NCBI GenBank assembly: GCA_963815965.1
Contig: CAWFIT010000001.1
Location: 992,001-1,056,000, forward strand
Reading direction: 5' to 3'
From: DASVFB01 sp963815965
GTDB lineage: Bacteria; Actinomycetota; Thermoleophilia; Gaiellales; Gaiellaceae
Length of the DNA: 64,000 nucleotides
Of this stretch, positions 13,933-23,493 are shown piece by piece (the first letter of the stretch is position 1; every line of letters starts with the position of its first letter). Below the pieces are notes generated by a model. The model was not told the origin of the DNA, did not search any database, and saw nothing but the letters and a program-made list of their open reading frames with translations. Made by a program: the position numbers and the translations under genes.

Positions 13933-15181
13933 GCGCGCGATCCTCATCGTCATCGACGGCCTGACGCCGTCGATGTTCGAAAGCGCAGTGGACGATCGCT
14001 CGGCACCGACGCTCGCGCAACTCGCCGACGCGGGAACGTATCGGCGCGCCGTGACGACATTTCCATCGCTGACGCCCGTCTGCCTGACGTCGATCGCGAC
14101 GGGAGCGCATCCGGATGTGCACCACATTCCGCACCTCGTCTGGTGGAACCGGCAGGAGCGTCGCATCGTCGAGTACGGGTCGTCCTTCGGTGCGATCCGC
14201 GCCGCAGGCACCCGCCGCTCGATCCGCGACACGATCGTCGGCATGAACCGCGATCATCTCTCGAAGGACGCTGAGACGATCTACGAGGCGGCGGAGCGTG
14301 CAGGCCTCACCTCGGCCGCCGTCAACATCACCTGCTACCGCGGGGAGCACCGCTACCTGCCGACGGTGCCCGGGATCGCCCCTGCGACGTTCGGGCCGCG
14401 GCGCTTCTTCTTCTACAACCTGTACGAGTCGGATCCGATCGGCGCGCCTTTGGCGGTTCGCGACCGCGCGCACGGCAGCGTCGACGAGTACGCGGCGGCG
14501 GCGGGCCGCTGGCTCGTCACGCGCGACGGCTTCGACCTGCTCGTCTACTACCTCTCGGACATCGACTTCGCGTCCCATCTGCACGGTCCGGACGGCGTGC
14601 GCGAACAGCTCGTCAAGACCGACGGCAGCGTGCGCGCGCTCGTCGACGCCGCCGGTGGCTTCGACGAGTTTCTCGAGCGCTACGCCGTGCTCGTCTGCTC
14701 CGACCACGGTCAGACGCATGTCGATCGCGCGGTCCGGCTCCAGGATCACGTGCGGTCGTCCGACACAGTCACCGCATCGAACCGCGCCGGGATGATCTAC
14801 ACGGACGAGCCGCGCGCGGCCGCGGCGAGCCTTGACGGCGTGGAGGGCGTCGACGCGACGTTCTTCCTCGAGGACGGTGCGGTCGTGGCCCGCCGCGACG
14901 GCGACGAGGACGCGGCCCTGCTCGACGAGTATCCGCTCGGCCGCGAGCGGGTCACGGCGGCGTTGCAGAATCCGAACGCCGGCGAGGTGCTCGTCTCCGC
15001 CGCCGACGGCTGGGAGTTCGCGGATCTGGCGGGGCTCCATCACGCGGGCGGCGGCAGCCACGGCTCGCTCACTGCAGGCGACTCCGAGGTGCCGATTCTC
15101 GGCGTCGGCATCGAACCTCCGGCACGGACGATCGACGTGAAGGACGCGCTGCTCTCGACCCTGCGCTCGCCCGTGACGTGA
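13922..15181 (+). CDS. Alkaline phosphatase-superfamily phosphodiesterase/nucleotide pyrophosphatase
   Basis: A 419-residue protein from TTG 13922. Type I phosphodiesterase (PF01663) motifs are visible: V-I-D-G-L-T at the N-terminus, the nucleophile Thr region T-F-P-S-L-T-P-V, G-x-H-P near A-T-G-A-H-P, Y-L-S-D-I-D-F-A-S-H-L-H-G with Asp/His metal ligands, and S-D-H-G-Q-T-H-V. It would hydrolyse a phosphodiester or pyrophosphate using two metal ions. No signal peptide is seen. The 3' end overlaps the pcm start (GTGA type). Substrate unknown. Confidence 0.82.
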   Translation: MPSKRAILIVIDGLTPSMFESAVDDRSAPTLAQLADAGTYRRAVTTFPSLTPVCLTSIATGAHPDVHHIPHLVWWNRQERRIVEYGSSFGAIRAAGTRRSIRDTIVGMNRDHLSKDAETIYEAAERAGLTSAAVNITCYRGEHRYLPTVPGIAPATFGPRRFFFYNLYESDPIGAPLAVRDRAHGSVDEYAAAAGRWLVTRDGFDLLVYYLSDIDFASHLHGPDGVREQLVKTDGSVRALVDAAGGFDEFLERYAVLVCSDHGQTHVDRAVRLQDHVRSSDTVTASNRAGMIYTDEPRAAAASLDGVEGVDATFFLEDGAVVARRDGDEDAALLDEYPLGRERVTAALQNPNAGEVLVSAADGWEFADLAGLHHAGGGSHGSLTAGDSEVPILGVGIEPPARTIDVKDALLSTLRSPVT

Positions 15182-15816
15182 CCGACGCGCGGCGGCGAAT
15201 GGTCGAGCAGCAGCTCATCGCTCGGGGCATTCGCGACAGGCGCGTGCTCGAAGCGATGGCGCGTGTCCCGCGCGAGCTGTTCGTGCCGGAGGAGCTGCGC
15301 GGCCGAGCGTACGACGACGTCGCGCTGCCGATCGGCAGCGGCCAGACAATCTCGCAACCGGCGATGGTCGCGCTCATCTGCGAGCTGCTCGCGCTGCGAG
15401 GCGACGAGCGCGTTCTCGACGTCGGCGCCGGCTCCGGCTATCAGGCGGCCGTGCTCGCCGAGCTCGCGACCGAGGTACACGCGATCGAGCGTCTCGATGA
15501 GCTCGCCGCTCAGGCACGCGAGAACCTCGCTGCGACGGGCTACGCCGACCGGGTCGCCGTGCATGTCGGCGACGGAACGCTCGGCGATCCGGAGCACGCG
15601 CCTTTCGCTGCGATCGCGGTCGCCGCCGCGGCACCGGAGCCGCCGCACTCGCTTTACGAGCAGCTCGAGCCGGACGGGCGGATGGCGGTGCCCGTCGGCA
15701 GCAGGCACGACCAGCTGCTCGAGCTCGTCGTCCGCGGCCCCGACAGACCCCGCGTGGTGCGCTCGGTGCCCTGCCGCTTCGTGCCGCTCGTGGGCGAGGA
15801 GGGCTTCTCCGATTAG
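15178..15816 (+). CDS. pcm: Protein-L-isoaspartate O-methyltransferase
   Basis: A 212-residue SAM-dependent methyltransferase from GTG 15178. Family features: M-V-E-Q-Q-L-I-A-R-G-I-R-D at the start, V-P-R-E-L-F-V-P, I-G-S-G-Q-T-I-S-Q-P specific to PCMT, the SAM motif V-L-D-V-G-A-G-S-G-Y-Q-A-A, and H-A-I-E-R. It methylates L-isoaspartyl residues so that damaged proteins can be repaired. The C-terminal part reads P-V-G-x-R-x-x-Q as usual. It overlaps the upstream phosphodiesterase gene by 4 nt. Confidence 0.92.
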   Translation: MTDARRRMVEQQLIARGIRDRRVLEAMARVPRELFVPEELRGRAYDDVALPIGSGQTISQPAMVALICELLALRGDERVLDVGAGSGYQAAVLAELATEVHAIERLDELAAQARENLAATGYADRVAVHVGDGTLGDPEHAPFAAIAVAAAAPEPPHSLYEQLEPDGRMAVPVGSRHDQLLELVVRGPDRPRVVRSVPCRFVPLVGEEGFSD

Positions 15817-15826
15817 AAGGGCTCAC

Positions 15827-16078
15827 GTGACCGTAAGGGGACGCGTTCAAGGTGTCGGCTTTCGCTACTCGTTGAGCGAACGGGCGCGTTCGCGGGCCAT
15901 CGCGGGTTGGGTGCGGAACAACCCGGACGGTTCGGTCGAGGCAGTCTTCGAGGGCGCGCCGGAGGCAGTCGACGCGCTGGTAGCGTGGTGTCACCGCGGC
16001 CCCGCAGGTGCGCGGGTCGATGACGTGAGGGTCGAGTTGGAGGCACCGAGTGGCGAACGCGGTTTCCGCGCGGGCTGA
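15827..16078 (+). CDS. Acylphosphatase
   Basis: An 83-residue protein from GTG 15827 with AGAAGG 6 nt upstream. The acylphosphatase signature is complete: V-R-G-R-V-Q-G-V-G-F-R (catalytic Arg) and G-W-V-R-N-N-P-D-G-S-V-E (catalytic Asn), ending F-R-A-G. It hydrolyses acyl phosphates in the cytosol. The length is slightly below the usual ~90. It follows pcm by 10 nt. Confidence 0.9.
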   Translation: MTVRGRVQGVGFRYSLSERARSRAIAGWVRNNPDGSVEAVFEGAPEAVDALVAWCHRGPAGARVDDVRVELEAPSGERGFRAG

Positions 16079-16096
16079 GAGGAAAACGATTCACGA

Positions 16097-16438
16097 ATGA
16101 GCAACGTCTCGGCCGGCGACCTTCTCCGCCTTCCCGTCCGAACCAAGGGCCTCGAGATCGGGCGTCCCGTCGACGTGATCGTCGACCCGGTCCGCAACTG
16201 CGCGCTCGGCTTCGACGTCCTGTGTCGCGACGAATTGCACCGTTTTCTGCCGTTTACGGCCGCGGACATCGAAGCCGAACAGATCGCTGTCGCATCCGCG
16301 CTCGTGTTGCTCGCGCAGGACCAGCTCGACTTCTATCGCGCACGCGCGCGTTCCCTGCGCGAGCTCGTGCGGGATCTCGACGACGTCTCGATCGCTGCCG
16401 ACGGCACGCTCGAGCTCGTCTCGCACGACGCCGCCTAG
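16097..16438 (+). CDS. Hypothetical PRC-barrel-like protein
   Basis: A 113-residue soluble protein from ATG 16097. The N-terminal half (L-L-R-L-P-V-R-T-K-G-L-E-I-G-R-P-V-D-V-I-V-D-P) resembles a PRC-barrel beta domain; the C-terminal half is helical and charged (Y-R-A-R-A-R-S-L-R-E-L-V-R). No catalytic motif is visible. It sits between acylphosphatase and GtrA, close on both sides. The domain call is tentative. Confidence 0.6.
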   Translation: MSNVSAGDLLRLPVRTKGLEIGRPVDVIVDPVRNCALGFDVLCRDELHRFLPFTAADIEAEQIAVASALVLLAQDQLDFYRARARSLRELVRDLDDVSIAADGTLELVSHDAA

Positions 16439-16443
16439 AGACT

Positions 16444-16857
16444 GTGGAGGCCGTTCTCCGCGCGCTCCGCGCGCCGCACAACTGGGTCCAGCTCGCGAAG
16501 TTCTGCGTCGTCGGCGGCAGCGGCTACGTCATCAACCTCGCCGTCTACACGGCGCTGCTCAAATGGGCTGGGCTCCATTACCTCGGCGCAGCGTTCGTCT
16601 CGTTCCTCGCGGCTGTCTCGAACAACTACTGGTGGAACCGTCACTGGACGTTTCGCGGACAGCGCGGCCATTTTGCGTACCAGGGAGCGCGTTTCGTCGT
16701 CGTCTCGTGCGTCGCGCTCGCGGCGAATCTCGTCCTGTTGCGCCTTTTCGTGGGCCTGGGCGTCGGCAAGGTGCTTGCCCAGGCGATCGCAATCGTGTTG
16801 GTTACTCCGCTCAATTTTGTCGGCAACAAACTGTGGTCGTTCCGTCACCGTGGTTAG
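16444..16857 (+). CDS. GtrA-like membrane protein
   Basis: A 137-residue protein from GTG 16444 with four predicted membrane helices. GtrA features: Q-L-A-K-F-C-V-V-G-G-S-G-Y-V-I-N-L near the start, N-N-Y-W-W-N-R-H-W-T-F in the loop after helix 2, and a C-terminal L-N-F-V-G-N-K-L-W-S-F. GtrA proteins are thought to help flip lipid-linked sugars for cell-surface glycan assembly. It is followed 9 nt later by two large membrane proteins resembling polyprenyl-sugar-dependent glycosyltransferases, which fits that role. Confidence 0.85.
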   Translation: MEAVLRALRAPHNWVQLAKFCVVGGSGYVINLAVYTALLKWAGLHYLGAAFVSFLAAVSNNYWWNRHWTFRGQRGHFAYQGARFVVVSCVALAANLVLLRLFVGLGVGKVLAQAIAIVLVTPLNFVGNKLWSFRHRG

Positions 16858-16860
16858 GCT
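16855..16860 (+). promoter_or_regulatory. Candidate -10 box before the 592-residue membrane gene
   Basis: TAGGCT, 6 nt before GTG 16867, overlaps the gtrA stop codon TAG. The same hexamer at the same spacing precedes the cyclase gene at 39729. No SD is visible. Confidence 0.3.
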
Positions 16861-16866
16861 GATTCG

Positions 16867-18645
16867 GTGCGCCGGCTTGTCCTTGCGGTAGCGGTTTTTC
16901 TGTCCGCGGTTGGCTCGGCGAGCGCGGCGACGACGCCGACCGAGCCGGTGTTCAATGCGCGCGGCCGCATCATCAAGACGCCGCTCGCGCCACCGAACCA
17001 GCCGGCCGTGCTGACAGCCGACCGCGCGATCGCGATCTTCCGGGCCGACCCGAAGGTCAAGGACTGGCTCGCCCGCTATCCGAAGAGCGGCCGAACGGCC
17101 GATGCGCAGTTCCACGAGGACTTCCGCTACTGGCAGGTCAACCTCTGGTGGGGAAAGGCCGGCGAGGTCGCGACGGGTCGAGTGGACGACGCGACGTCCA
17201 AGGTCACCGAGGCGTGGACCGGACCGCAGGTCGCGTGGAAGATGGCGCGCGGCTACGACGGGGCGTTCGGCGGCAAGAAGATCAACACCTACCCGGTCTG
17301 GCTCGGCTTTTGCGCGCTCTTCCTGCTCGGTCTCATCGACTGGCGCCGGCCGTTATCGCTGCGCAATCTCGACCTCGTCGCGCTGCTCTCGTTCTCCGTT
17401 TCGCTGTGGTTCTTCAACCGCGGCAACATCTTCGCGAGCGCGCCGCTCGCCTATCCGCCGATGCTCTACCTGATCGGTCGTGGCCTCTGGATCGGGCTGA
17501 CCGGCCGCCCCTCGCGCGGCCGAACGGTTTGGCCGGTGTGGGTGCTGCTCGCCGCGACCGCGTTCATCGCCGGCTTCCGCGTGACCGAGTTCAATGTGCG
17601 CAACTCGAACGTGATCGACGTTGGCTACTCCGGGGTCATCGGCGCCGAGCGCATCGTTCACGGAGAATGGCCCTACGGCCACATGCCGGACGAAGGCACG
17701 CTCAAGGCGTGCGGACCGGCGGATCAGGACGACGAGATCCGCGAGCGCATCCAGACCAACGGTCGCTGCGAGTCTGCGAACCCGCGCGGCGACACATATG
17801 GACCGGTCGCGTACGAGAGCTACATCCCGGGCTACCTCGCGTTCGGCTGGAGCGGGAAGTGGGACGACTTACCCGCGGCGCACGCGACCGTGATCGCCTT
17901 CGATCTGCTCTGCATCCTCGGGCTCGCACTTGTCGGCCTACGCTTCGGCGGGCCTGCGTTCGGTGCGACGCTGGCGTTCGCGTGGACCGCGTTTCCGTTC
18001 ACGCAGTACGCGTCCAGCTCGAACACGAACGACGCACTGCTGCCCGCGTTTCTCATCTGGGGCTTCTGGCTGCTGACGTCGCCGTGGGCGCGAGGTGCCT
18101 TCGCGGCACTTGCGGGCTGGACGAAGTTCGCCGCCTTCGTCGTGGCGCCGATGTGGGTGACGTACCGGCTCACGCGACGCCAGGTCGTCCGCGCTGCTTC
18201 GGGCTTCGCACTCGCAACGCTCGCCGCGTTCTCGATCGTCCTGCTCGAGCCGAACGTCGGTCACGCGCTGCGCGTCTTCTGGGATCGCACGGTCTCGTGG
18301 CAGGTGAGCCGCGAGTCGCCGTTCTCTATCTGGGACTGGCGGCAGTACCACGCGAGAGGCATTCCGAACCTCGAGATCGTGCAGCGCTTCCTGCAGGCGC
18401 TGCTCGTAGCCGGCGCGCTCGTCTTCGCCCTCGTGCCGCGCAAGAAGACGCCGCTTCAGCTCGCGGCGCTCACGGGCGTGCTCCTGCTCGGATTCGAGAT
18501 GGTGCTCACGCATTGGTCGTACCTCTACATTCCGTGGTTCTTCCCCTTCGTCGCGTACGCGACGCTGGCGCAGGCGGAGCCCGAGCCGCCGGAGCCGGAG
18601 CCGGATGAGCAGCAGCCAGTCGCAGAGCTTGTCCCCGCCGGCTGA
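16867..18645 (+). CDS. Large membrane protein with exported N-terminal domain; glycosyltransferase-like
   Basis: A 592-residue protein from GTG 16867. A signal peptide (LVLAVAVFLSAVGSASA) is followed by a ~120-residue exported domain with a PepSY-like end (V-T-E-A-W-T-G-P-Q-V-A-W), then about nine to eleven membrane helices. An extracytoplasmic loop after the fourth hydrophobic block carries G-D-T-Y-G-P-V-A-Y-E-S-Y, similar to the acidic/aromatic loop of GT-C-type mannosyltransferases. The tail is Pro/Glu-rich. I infer a lipid-linked sugar transferase but cannot name the family. It overlaps the next gene by 41 nt. Confidence 0.6.
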   Translation: MRRLVLAVAVFLSAVGSASAATTPTEPVFNARGRIIKTPLAPPNQPAVLTADRAIAIFRADPKVKDWLARYPKSGRTADAQFHEDFRYWQVNLWWGKAGEVATGRVDDATSKVTEAWTGPQVAWKMARGYDGAFGGKKINTYPVWLGFCALFLLGLIDWRRPLSLRNLDLVALLSFSVSLWFFNRGNIFASAPLAYPPMLYLIGRGLWIGLTGRPSRGRTVWPVWVLLAATAFIAGFRVTEFNVRNSNVIDVGYSGVIGAERIVHGEWPYGHMPDEGTLKACGPADQDDEIRERIQTNGRCESANPRGDTYGPVAYESYIPGYLAFGWSGKWDDLPAAHATVIAFDLLCILGLALVGLRFGGPAFGATLAFAWTAFPFTQYASSSNTNDALLPAFLIWGFWLLTSPWARGAFAALAGWTKFAAFVVAPMWVTYRLTRRQVVRAASGFALATLAAFSIVLLEPNVGHALRVFWDRTVSWQVSRESPFSIWDWRQYHARGIPNLEIVQRFLQALLVAGALVFALVPRKKTPLQLAALTGVLLLGFEMVLTHWSYLYIPWFFPFVAYATLAQAEPEPPEPEPDEQQPVAELVPAG

Positions 18646-19877
18646 GCTTCGCGCGGTCGGGCTAACTGCCCTCGCGCTCGCTCTTTTCGCCGCATCGTGG
18701 ATCGCGCTCAACCAAGGTTGGTTCTCGCGCGGGCAGATCGTCGACACGCCCGTGTACGAGACCTACGGCGACGCCATGCTTAACGGGAAGGTTCCGTACC
18801 GCGACTTTGCGGTCGAGTATCCGCCGGGCGCGCTGCCCGTGTTCGTCGAGCCCGCACTGGGCAACAAGGGGGACGAGAGCGGCTACAAGCGGTCGTTCCA
18901 GGTGCTCATGGCGACTGTGCGGTGCTGCGCTCCTCATCGCGCTCGCGTACGCGCTCGCGACGCTCGGCGTGTCGTCTGCGTGGTTCTTCGGCGCGCTTGC
19001 GCTCGCCGCGATCGCGCCGCTGCTTCTTGGCTCCGTGGTGCTTTCGCGGTTCGATCTTTGGCCGGCCGCGTTGACCGCGGGAGCGCTCGCCGCGATCGCC
19101 TCGGGCCGGCTGCGCCTCGGACACGGCCTGCTCGGCGTCGGCATCGTCGCCAAGGTGTGGCCGGGCGTCATCCTCCCGCTTGCGGTCGCTTACGTCTGGC
19201 GATCGCGAGGGCGACGCGAGGCGCTCGTCTGCCTCGGCATCACGGCGGCGGTCGTCGCGGCGGTCGTCCTGCCGTTCGTCGTGCTTGCCCCGCACGGCGT
19301 GTGGAGGAGCTTCGAGCGGCAGCTCTCGCGGCCGTTGCAGATCGAGAGCCTCGGCGCGTCGTTGATCGTCATCTCGCATCATCTTTTCGGTACCGGCGCG
19401 ACGATGATCTCGAGCCGCGGCTCGCAGAACATCGGCGGCACGACGGCGAACGTCATCGGCTGGTTCCAGACCGTGCTGCAACTCTCCGTATTGCTCGTGT
19501 TGTGGATCACGTTCGCGCTCCGCAGGCGCACGCGCGAGGAGCTTCTTCAGTTCTCGGCGGCGGCGGTCGTCGCGTTCGTCGCGTTAGGCAAGGTGCTTTC
19601 GCCGCAGTTTCTGATCTGGCTGATCCCGCTCGTCGTACTCGTGCGGCGGCCGAGCGCGATCATCCTCTTCGTCGCCGCGCTCGTGCTCACACAGGCGTGG
19701 TTCCCGCAGCAGTACTGGGACTACGCGCTGCACTTCGACGAGGCGGTGTCGTGGCTCGTCCTCGCGCGCGATCTCGTGCTGGTCGGTCTGCTCGTCGTTC
19801 TCGTCAGGCCGCTGCTTGCAACTCGGGAGGCAGCGGACGCGCGTGGACGACGACCAGTGTCTTCGTCGCCCGTGTGA
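18605..19877 (+). CDS. Glycosyltransferase family 87/DUF2029-like membrane protein (frameshifted)
   Basis: From ATG 18605 the first ~100 residues include Y-G-D-A-M-L-N-G-K-V-P-Y-R-D-F-A-V-E-Y-P-P-G, the loop motif of GT87/DUF2029 polyprenol-phosphate-mannose-dependent transferases. At about 18911-18916 an extra base shifts the frame, and the protein continues from C-G-A-A-L-L-I-A-L-A-Y through about eight membrane helices to TGA 19877, including G-I-V-A-K-V-W-P and L-S-P-Q-F-L-I-W-L-I-P, both typical of the family. Corrected length is about 423 residues. It is probably an extracytoplasmic mannosyltransferase-like enzyme. The 3' end overlaps the convergent helicase gene by 74 nt, an unusually long overlap. 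Confidence 0.72.
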
Positions 19878-21727
19878 GCGCGACGTAGAGTGCCCGCAGG
19901 CCTTCGATCCGCTCGCCCTCGCCGGCGATCGCGGCGGGCTCGACAAGAACGACCCGGTCGAACTCGAGTCCCTTGGCCGCGCGCGGCGTCAGCGTCTGGA
20001 ACGGGACCGCGAGCTCGTCGAACGCGGTCTCGCCTGCGTGCGGGAGCTCGGGGAGGAGCTGCGCCGGCGCGATCAGCGCGGCTCGACCGTCGCGTGCCGC
20101 TTCGGCCGCGGCCTCGCGCACGGCCGCTCCCACGAGCTCGCCGCCGGCGACCTGGACGAAACGCGGCGGCTCGTCGCCGTCGCGGTACGCGACCGGCGGT
20201 GCGACGTCCGGAGCGATCAGCGGCAGCAGTGGCAGGCGCGAGCTCCATGACCTGGCGCGGCACGCGGTACGCGAGGCGCAGCTCGGCGATCGCGACCTCT
20301 CGGCCGTCCGCGACGTGAGGCAGCAGCTCCTCCCAGCGGTGATACGCGATCGGCCCGGCCGCCTGCGCGATGTCGCCGAGGATCGTCATCGCGCCGGTCG
20401 TCCGCCGGGCGAGCATGCGCAGCTGCATCGGCGTCAGGTCTTGCGCCTCGTCGACGATCACGTGTCCGTGCGGCTCGGGCGGGCCGTCGAGCAGCGCGCG
20501 CGCCTCGTCGAGTAGCGGGAGGTCGCCGTCGCTCCAGCCGCGTCCGCCCAGGCCCTCGGCGGCGAGCACTCGTCGTAGAAGCTGCTCCGGTTTCGGGCGT
20601 GGCCACGCTCGGTCGACGAGCTTGGCGAGGAAGGTACGCAGCGCGCCCTGGAGCTCGTCGAACGAGCGGAAGGCGAGATCGTCGAGCTTGCGACCGTACT
20701 GCTCGTAGAGGTTGCGGGCTGCGAGCATGCGAAGGCGCTCGCGCCCATCCGCGTGCGAGCCTGAAGACGCCTGCGCCTCGTCGATCAGCTTCGCGATGTC
20801 GCCTGGCTCGAGGTAGAGGAACGCACCGTCGACTCTGATGCCGACCATCTCGCCGGGCGGCGACGGCAGAGCGCGCACCGCGTCAGCGAGCACGTTCGCC
20901 ATCGCGACGTCGCCTTTGCGGCGAGCGACGTCGGGCGCGTCGTGGCGCGAGATCTTCACGTCTCCCGCCAGCTCGTCGATCGCGCGTTGCTCGACGCGTT
21001 CCTCGCCGAGCATCGGCAGCACGTGCGAGATGTAGTCCATGAACACAGGGTTCGGCCCGACGACGAGCACGCCCGCGCGTTCCAACTCGCGCCTGTACGT
21101 GTAGAGGAGCCACGACGCGCGGTGCAGCCCGACTGCCGTCTTGCCCGTTCCGGGGCCGCCCTGGACGATGAAGAGGCCCTCCGGCTCGCGCGTGATCAGG
21201 CTGTACTGGTCGGACTGGATCGTCGCGACGATGTCGCGCATGCGCTCGTCGCGACTTCGCTCGAGCTCCTCGAGCAGGATGTCTGCGACGCCGTGCACGA
21301 TCTCGCCGGCCGAGCCGTCGAGCGGCTCGTCGTACAGGTCGAGTAGTCGCCGGCCCTCCGCGCGAAAGCGCCGGCGCAGGGTGACGCCGAGCGGCTCCGC
21401 GACGGTGGCTGTGTAGAACGGCCGCGCCGCGGGCGCCTGCCAGTTCACGACGAGCGGCGCGTCGTCCTCGTGCACCCAGCGGCGCCCGACGTAGAGCGAC
21501 GCGTCGACGCCGTCGAGGTCGAGCCGGCCGAAACAGAGTCCGCGATCCGCATCCTCGAACGTCGCAAGCCGGCGCCGCGCGTACGCCTCGAACCACGCCG
21601 CCTGGTACTCCGGCGCGTCAACCGCCTGGCCGACGCGCTCGACCTGTGTGCGCATGTGCTCGAGGCATGCGTAGGCGTGGTCGACGTACGCCTGCTCGGC
21701 GGGCAGTTCGGGATGTGTTGTGCTCAT
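19804..21727 (-). CDS. HelD-like superfamily I DNA helicase (frameshifted)
   Basis: ATG 21727 starts M-S-T-T-H-P-E-L-P-A-E-Q. The N-terminal coiled region, Walker A G-G-P-G-T-G-K-T-A-V and V-D-E-A-Q-D-L-T identify a UvrD/Rep-type helicase of the HelD branch, proteins that bind and recycle RNA polymerase. At ~20231-20240, after R-Q-V-M-E-L-A, an extra base shifts the frame. The C-terminal half continues as L-P-L-L-P-L-I-A-P-D-V and ends with K-G-L-E-F-D-R-V-V and Y-V-A-L-T-R-A-T-K. Corrected length is about 640 residues. The start overlaps the ymdB stop as ATGA. Confidence 0.8.
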
Positions 21728-22500
21728 ACCGGTACGCGAATTGTCGTGCACGAGGTAGCACGGCCGTCGGTGCCGCACTCGATCAGCGCACCTTCTATGC
21801 GGACGTCGCCGGCGGCGGTCTCGAAGCGCACCGGCAGGCCCGTGCGCATTCGCTTGAGCGCAAGCTCGCTCCGCACGCCGATGACGCTGTCGTGCGGTCC
21901 CGTCATCCCCGCGTCGCTCAGCGCCGCCGTTCCGCCTGGAAGCACGCGCGCGTCGTTCGTCTGGACGTGCGTGTGCGTTCCGATCACCGCGGTTGCCTTG
22001 CCGTCGAGCCACCGGGCGAGCGCCACCTTCTCGCTCGTCGCCTCCGCGTGCACGTCGACGAAGAGGACCTGCGCCTGGCGAAGCGCTTCCGCGACGAGGT
22101 CGTCGACGATCTCCCACATGCTCACCGGGACGTCGAGGAAGAGCGAGCCCATGACGTTGAGGACGGCGACTCGCGTGCCGTCGCGTGCGGTGACGACGGC
22201 CAGCCCTTTGCCCGGAGCGGCCTTGCCGAGGTTCGCGGGCCGCACAACGCGGTCGGAGCCCGTCAGGTACGGCACGATCTCGACCCGCCGCCACACGTGG
22301 TTGCCGAGGGTGATCGCGTCGATACCGGTCGCGAGCAGCCGGTCGGCCAGCTTCGGCGTGATGCCGACGCCGTCCGCGACGTTCTCGCCGTTCGCAACGC
22401 AGAAGTCGACCTCGAGCTCCTCGAGCAGCGACGGCAGACGTTCCTCGACAGCCTTACGACCAGGGGTGCCGACGATGTCGGCGATGAACAAGATCTTCAA
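21724..22500 (-). CDS. YmdB-family metallophosphoesterase
   Basis: A 258-residue protein from ATG 22500 (M-K-I-L-F-I-A-D-I-V-G-T-P-G-R). All TIGR00282/YmdB metal-site motifs are present: D-I-V-G, N-G-E-N, G-N-H-V-W, H-A-E-A-T-S-E-K and G-T-H-T-H-V-Q-T-N-D. Bacillus YmdB is a 2',3'-cyclic nucleotide phosphodiesterase with effects on gene expression and biofilms. It starts right after the M23-like gene and is coupled to the downstream helicase by ATGA. Size is normal for the family. Confidence 0.9.
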   Translation of the reverse strand: MKILFIADIVGTPGRKAVEERLPSLLEELEVDFCVANGENVADGVGITPKLADRLLATGIDAITLGNHVWRRVEIVPYLTGSDRVVRPANLGKAAPGKGLAVVTARDGTRVAVLNVMGSLFLDVPVSMWEIVDDLVAEALRQAQVLFVDVHAEATSEKVALARWLDGKATAVIGTHTHVQTNDARVLPGGTAALSDAGMTGPHDSVIGVRSELALKRMRTGLPVRFETAAGDVRIEGALIECGTDGRATSCTTIRVPV

Positions 22501-23283
22501 TTAAGACTGTGCGAGCGTTGCGGCGGGACGGATCTCGATCGCGACATGGTTCCCCGCGTCGTTCGTGTACTTCGCAAGCGCCTGCCGTTCCACGCCGGCG
22601 AGGTCGACCACGGTCGCGACCGGCGTCTGTGCCGCCGTCACCGTCGAGCCGACGGAGAGCGACTCGAGCGCATCGACACGCGTGAGCGAGACAACGACGG
22701 ACGGAGCTCGCACAGGTTGGATCTCGATGCGCTCGCCGTAGTGTTGGCCGTCGATGATGTACGGCGTCAATCCCACGACCCGACCGTCGACCGGTGAGTA
22801 GACCGCCGTGCCGGGAGCCGCACCGACGTCGAGCCCGCTCGTGTGCGCGCCCTGGCCGCCGCCGATCTGGTACCAGGCCGGGCCGGCGCTCCCGCCGCCG
22901 AAGAGCTTGTGTCCGAGCCTCGCGAGGAGCCCCTCGTTCGCCTGCCGTCCGACCGGCGTCAGCGCGAGTGCGCCGTCTCCCGCAGCGTGGTAGCCGATCG
23001 CCGTGACGCGCTTCGGCGAGATCGGCAGCTGCAGCCGTAGCTCGCCGAGCTTCGCGATGACGAGCGGCTGCGGGCTGCCGACGGGAAGCAGTCGCTGCGC
23101 CGGAGCAGGTGCCGTGGCGGGGACGCGGGACGCAGACGATCCGTCGAACGCGGTGAGCGCAAGCGTCAGGACGGCCACGAAGGCGATCACCGACAGGAGC
23201 GCGAACCGGCCGAGGCGATGCTCATGGCGCTGTGCGCGGCGACGCCGTGCCGCTTGACGCTGCGCAGCGGTAGGACGCCGCAT
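22501..23283 (-). CDS. Membrane-anchored M23-peptidase-like protein with incomplete zinc site
   Basis: A 260-residue protein from ATG 23283. A very basic N-terminus precedes one membrane helix (FALLSVIAFVAVLTLALTAF), then an extracellular region. Residues ~150-250 resemble the LytM/M23 fold: H-T-S-G-L-D-V-G-A-A-P-G-T-A-V-Y-S-P-V-D-G-R-V-V supplies the first His and Asp. The usual second H-x-H motif is missing (I-E-I-Q-P in its place), so peptidase activity is doubtful; such proteins can act as activators of other hydrolases. It may be cotranscribed with ymdB and helD. Confidence 0.7.
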   Translation of the reverse strand: MRRPTAAQRQAARRRRAQRHEHRLGRFALLSVIAFVAVLTLALTAFDGSSASRVPATAPAPAQRLLPVGSPQPLVIAKLGELRLQLPISPKRVTAIGYHAAGDGALALTPVGRQANEGLLARLGHKLFGGGSAGPAWYQIGGGQGAHTSGLDVGAAPGTAVYSPVDGRVVGLTPYIIDGQHYGERIEIQPVRAPSVVVSLTRVDALESLSVGSTVTAAQTPVATVVDLAGVERQALAKYTNDAGNHVAIEIRPAATLAQS

Positions 23284-23480
23284 TGCCGCTCGCCGCGCCA
23301 CCCGCGGGACCGTAGCGGGGGTAGCAGGGTTGTTCAAATCGCCGGGGAGCTTAGCTTGTAACAGGCGCAAGCGTCTTGCCGACTCGACATCCGTCCACAG
23401 TTCGTGACGCTCGAGCGCCAGGGCGCCGTCCTCGAAGAACGACCAGTCCCACGCGGGCTGCCGACCCTTCAGCCCCGCTG

Positions 23481-23486
23481 TACCAT
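23481..23486 (+). promoter_or_regulatory. Candidate -10 box of the AI-2E family gene
   Basis: TACCAT lies 7 nt before ATG 23494 in a 210-bp intergenic region, consistent with a leaderless start. The rest of 23284-23493 holds the divergent promoter region of the M23-like gene and nothing else I can identify. Confidence 0.4.
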
Positions 23487-23493
23487 CGCTGGA

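Noticed and set aside
13465..14244. Upstream extension of the thioredoxin-fold frame
   Set aside because: It is antisense to the membrane protein and phosphodiesterase genes and is low-complexity; ATG 13464 starts the fold exactly.
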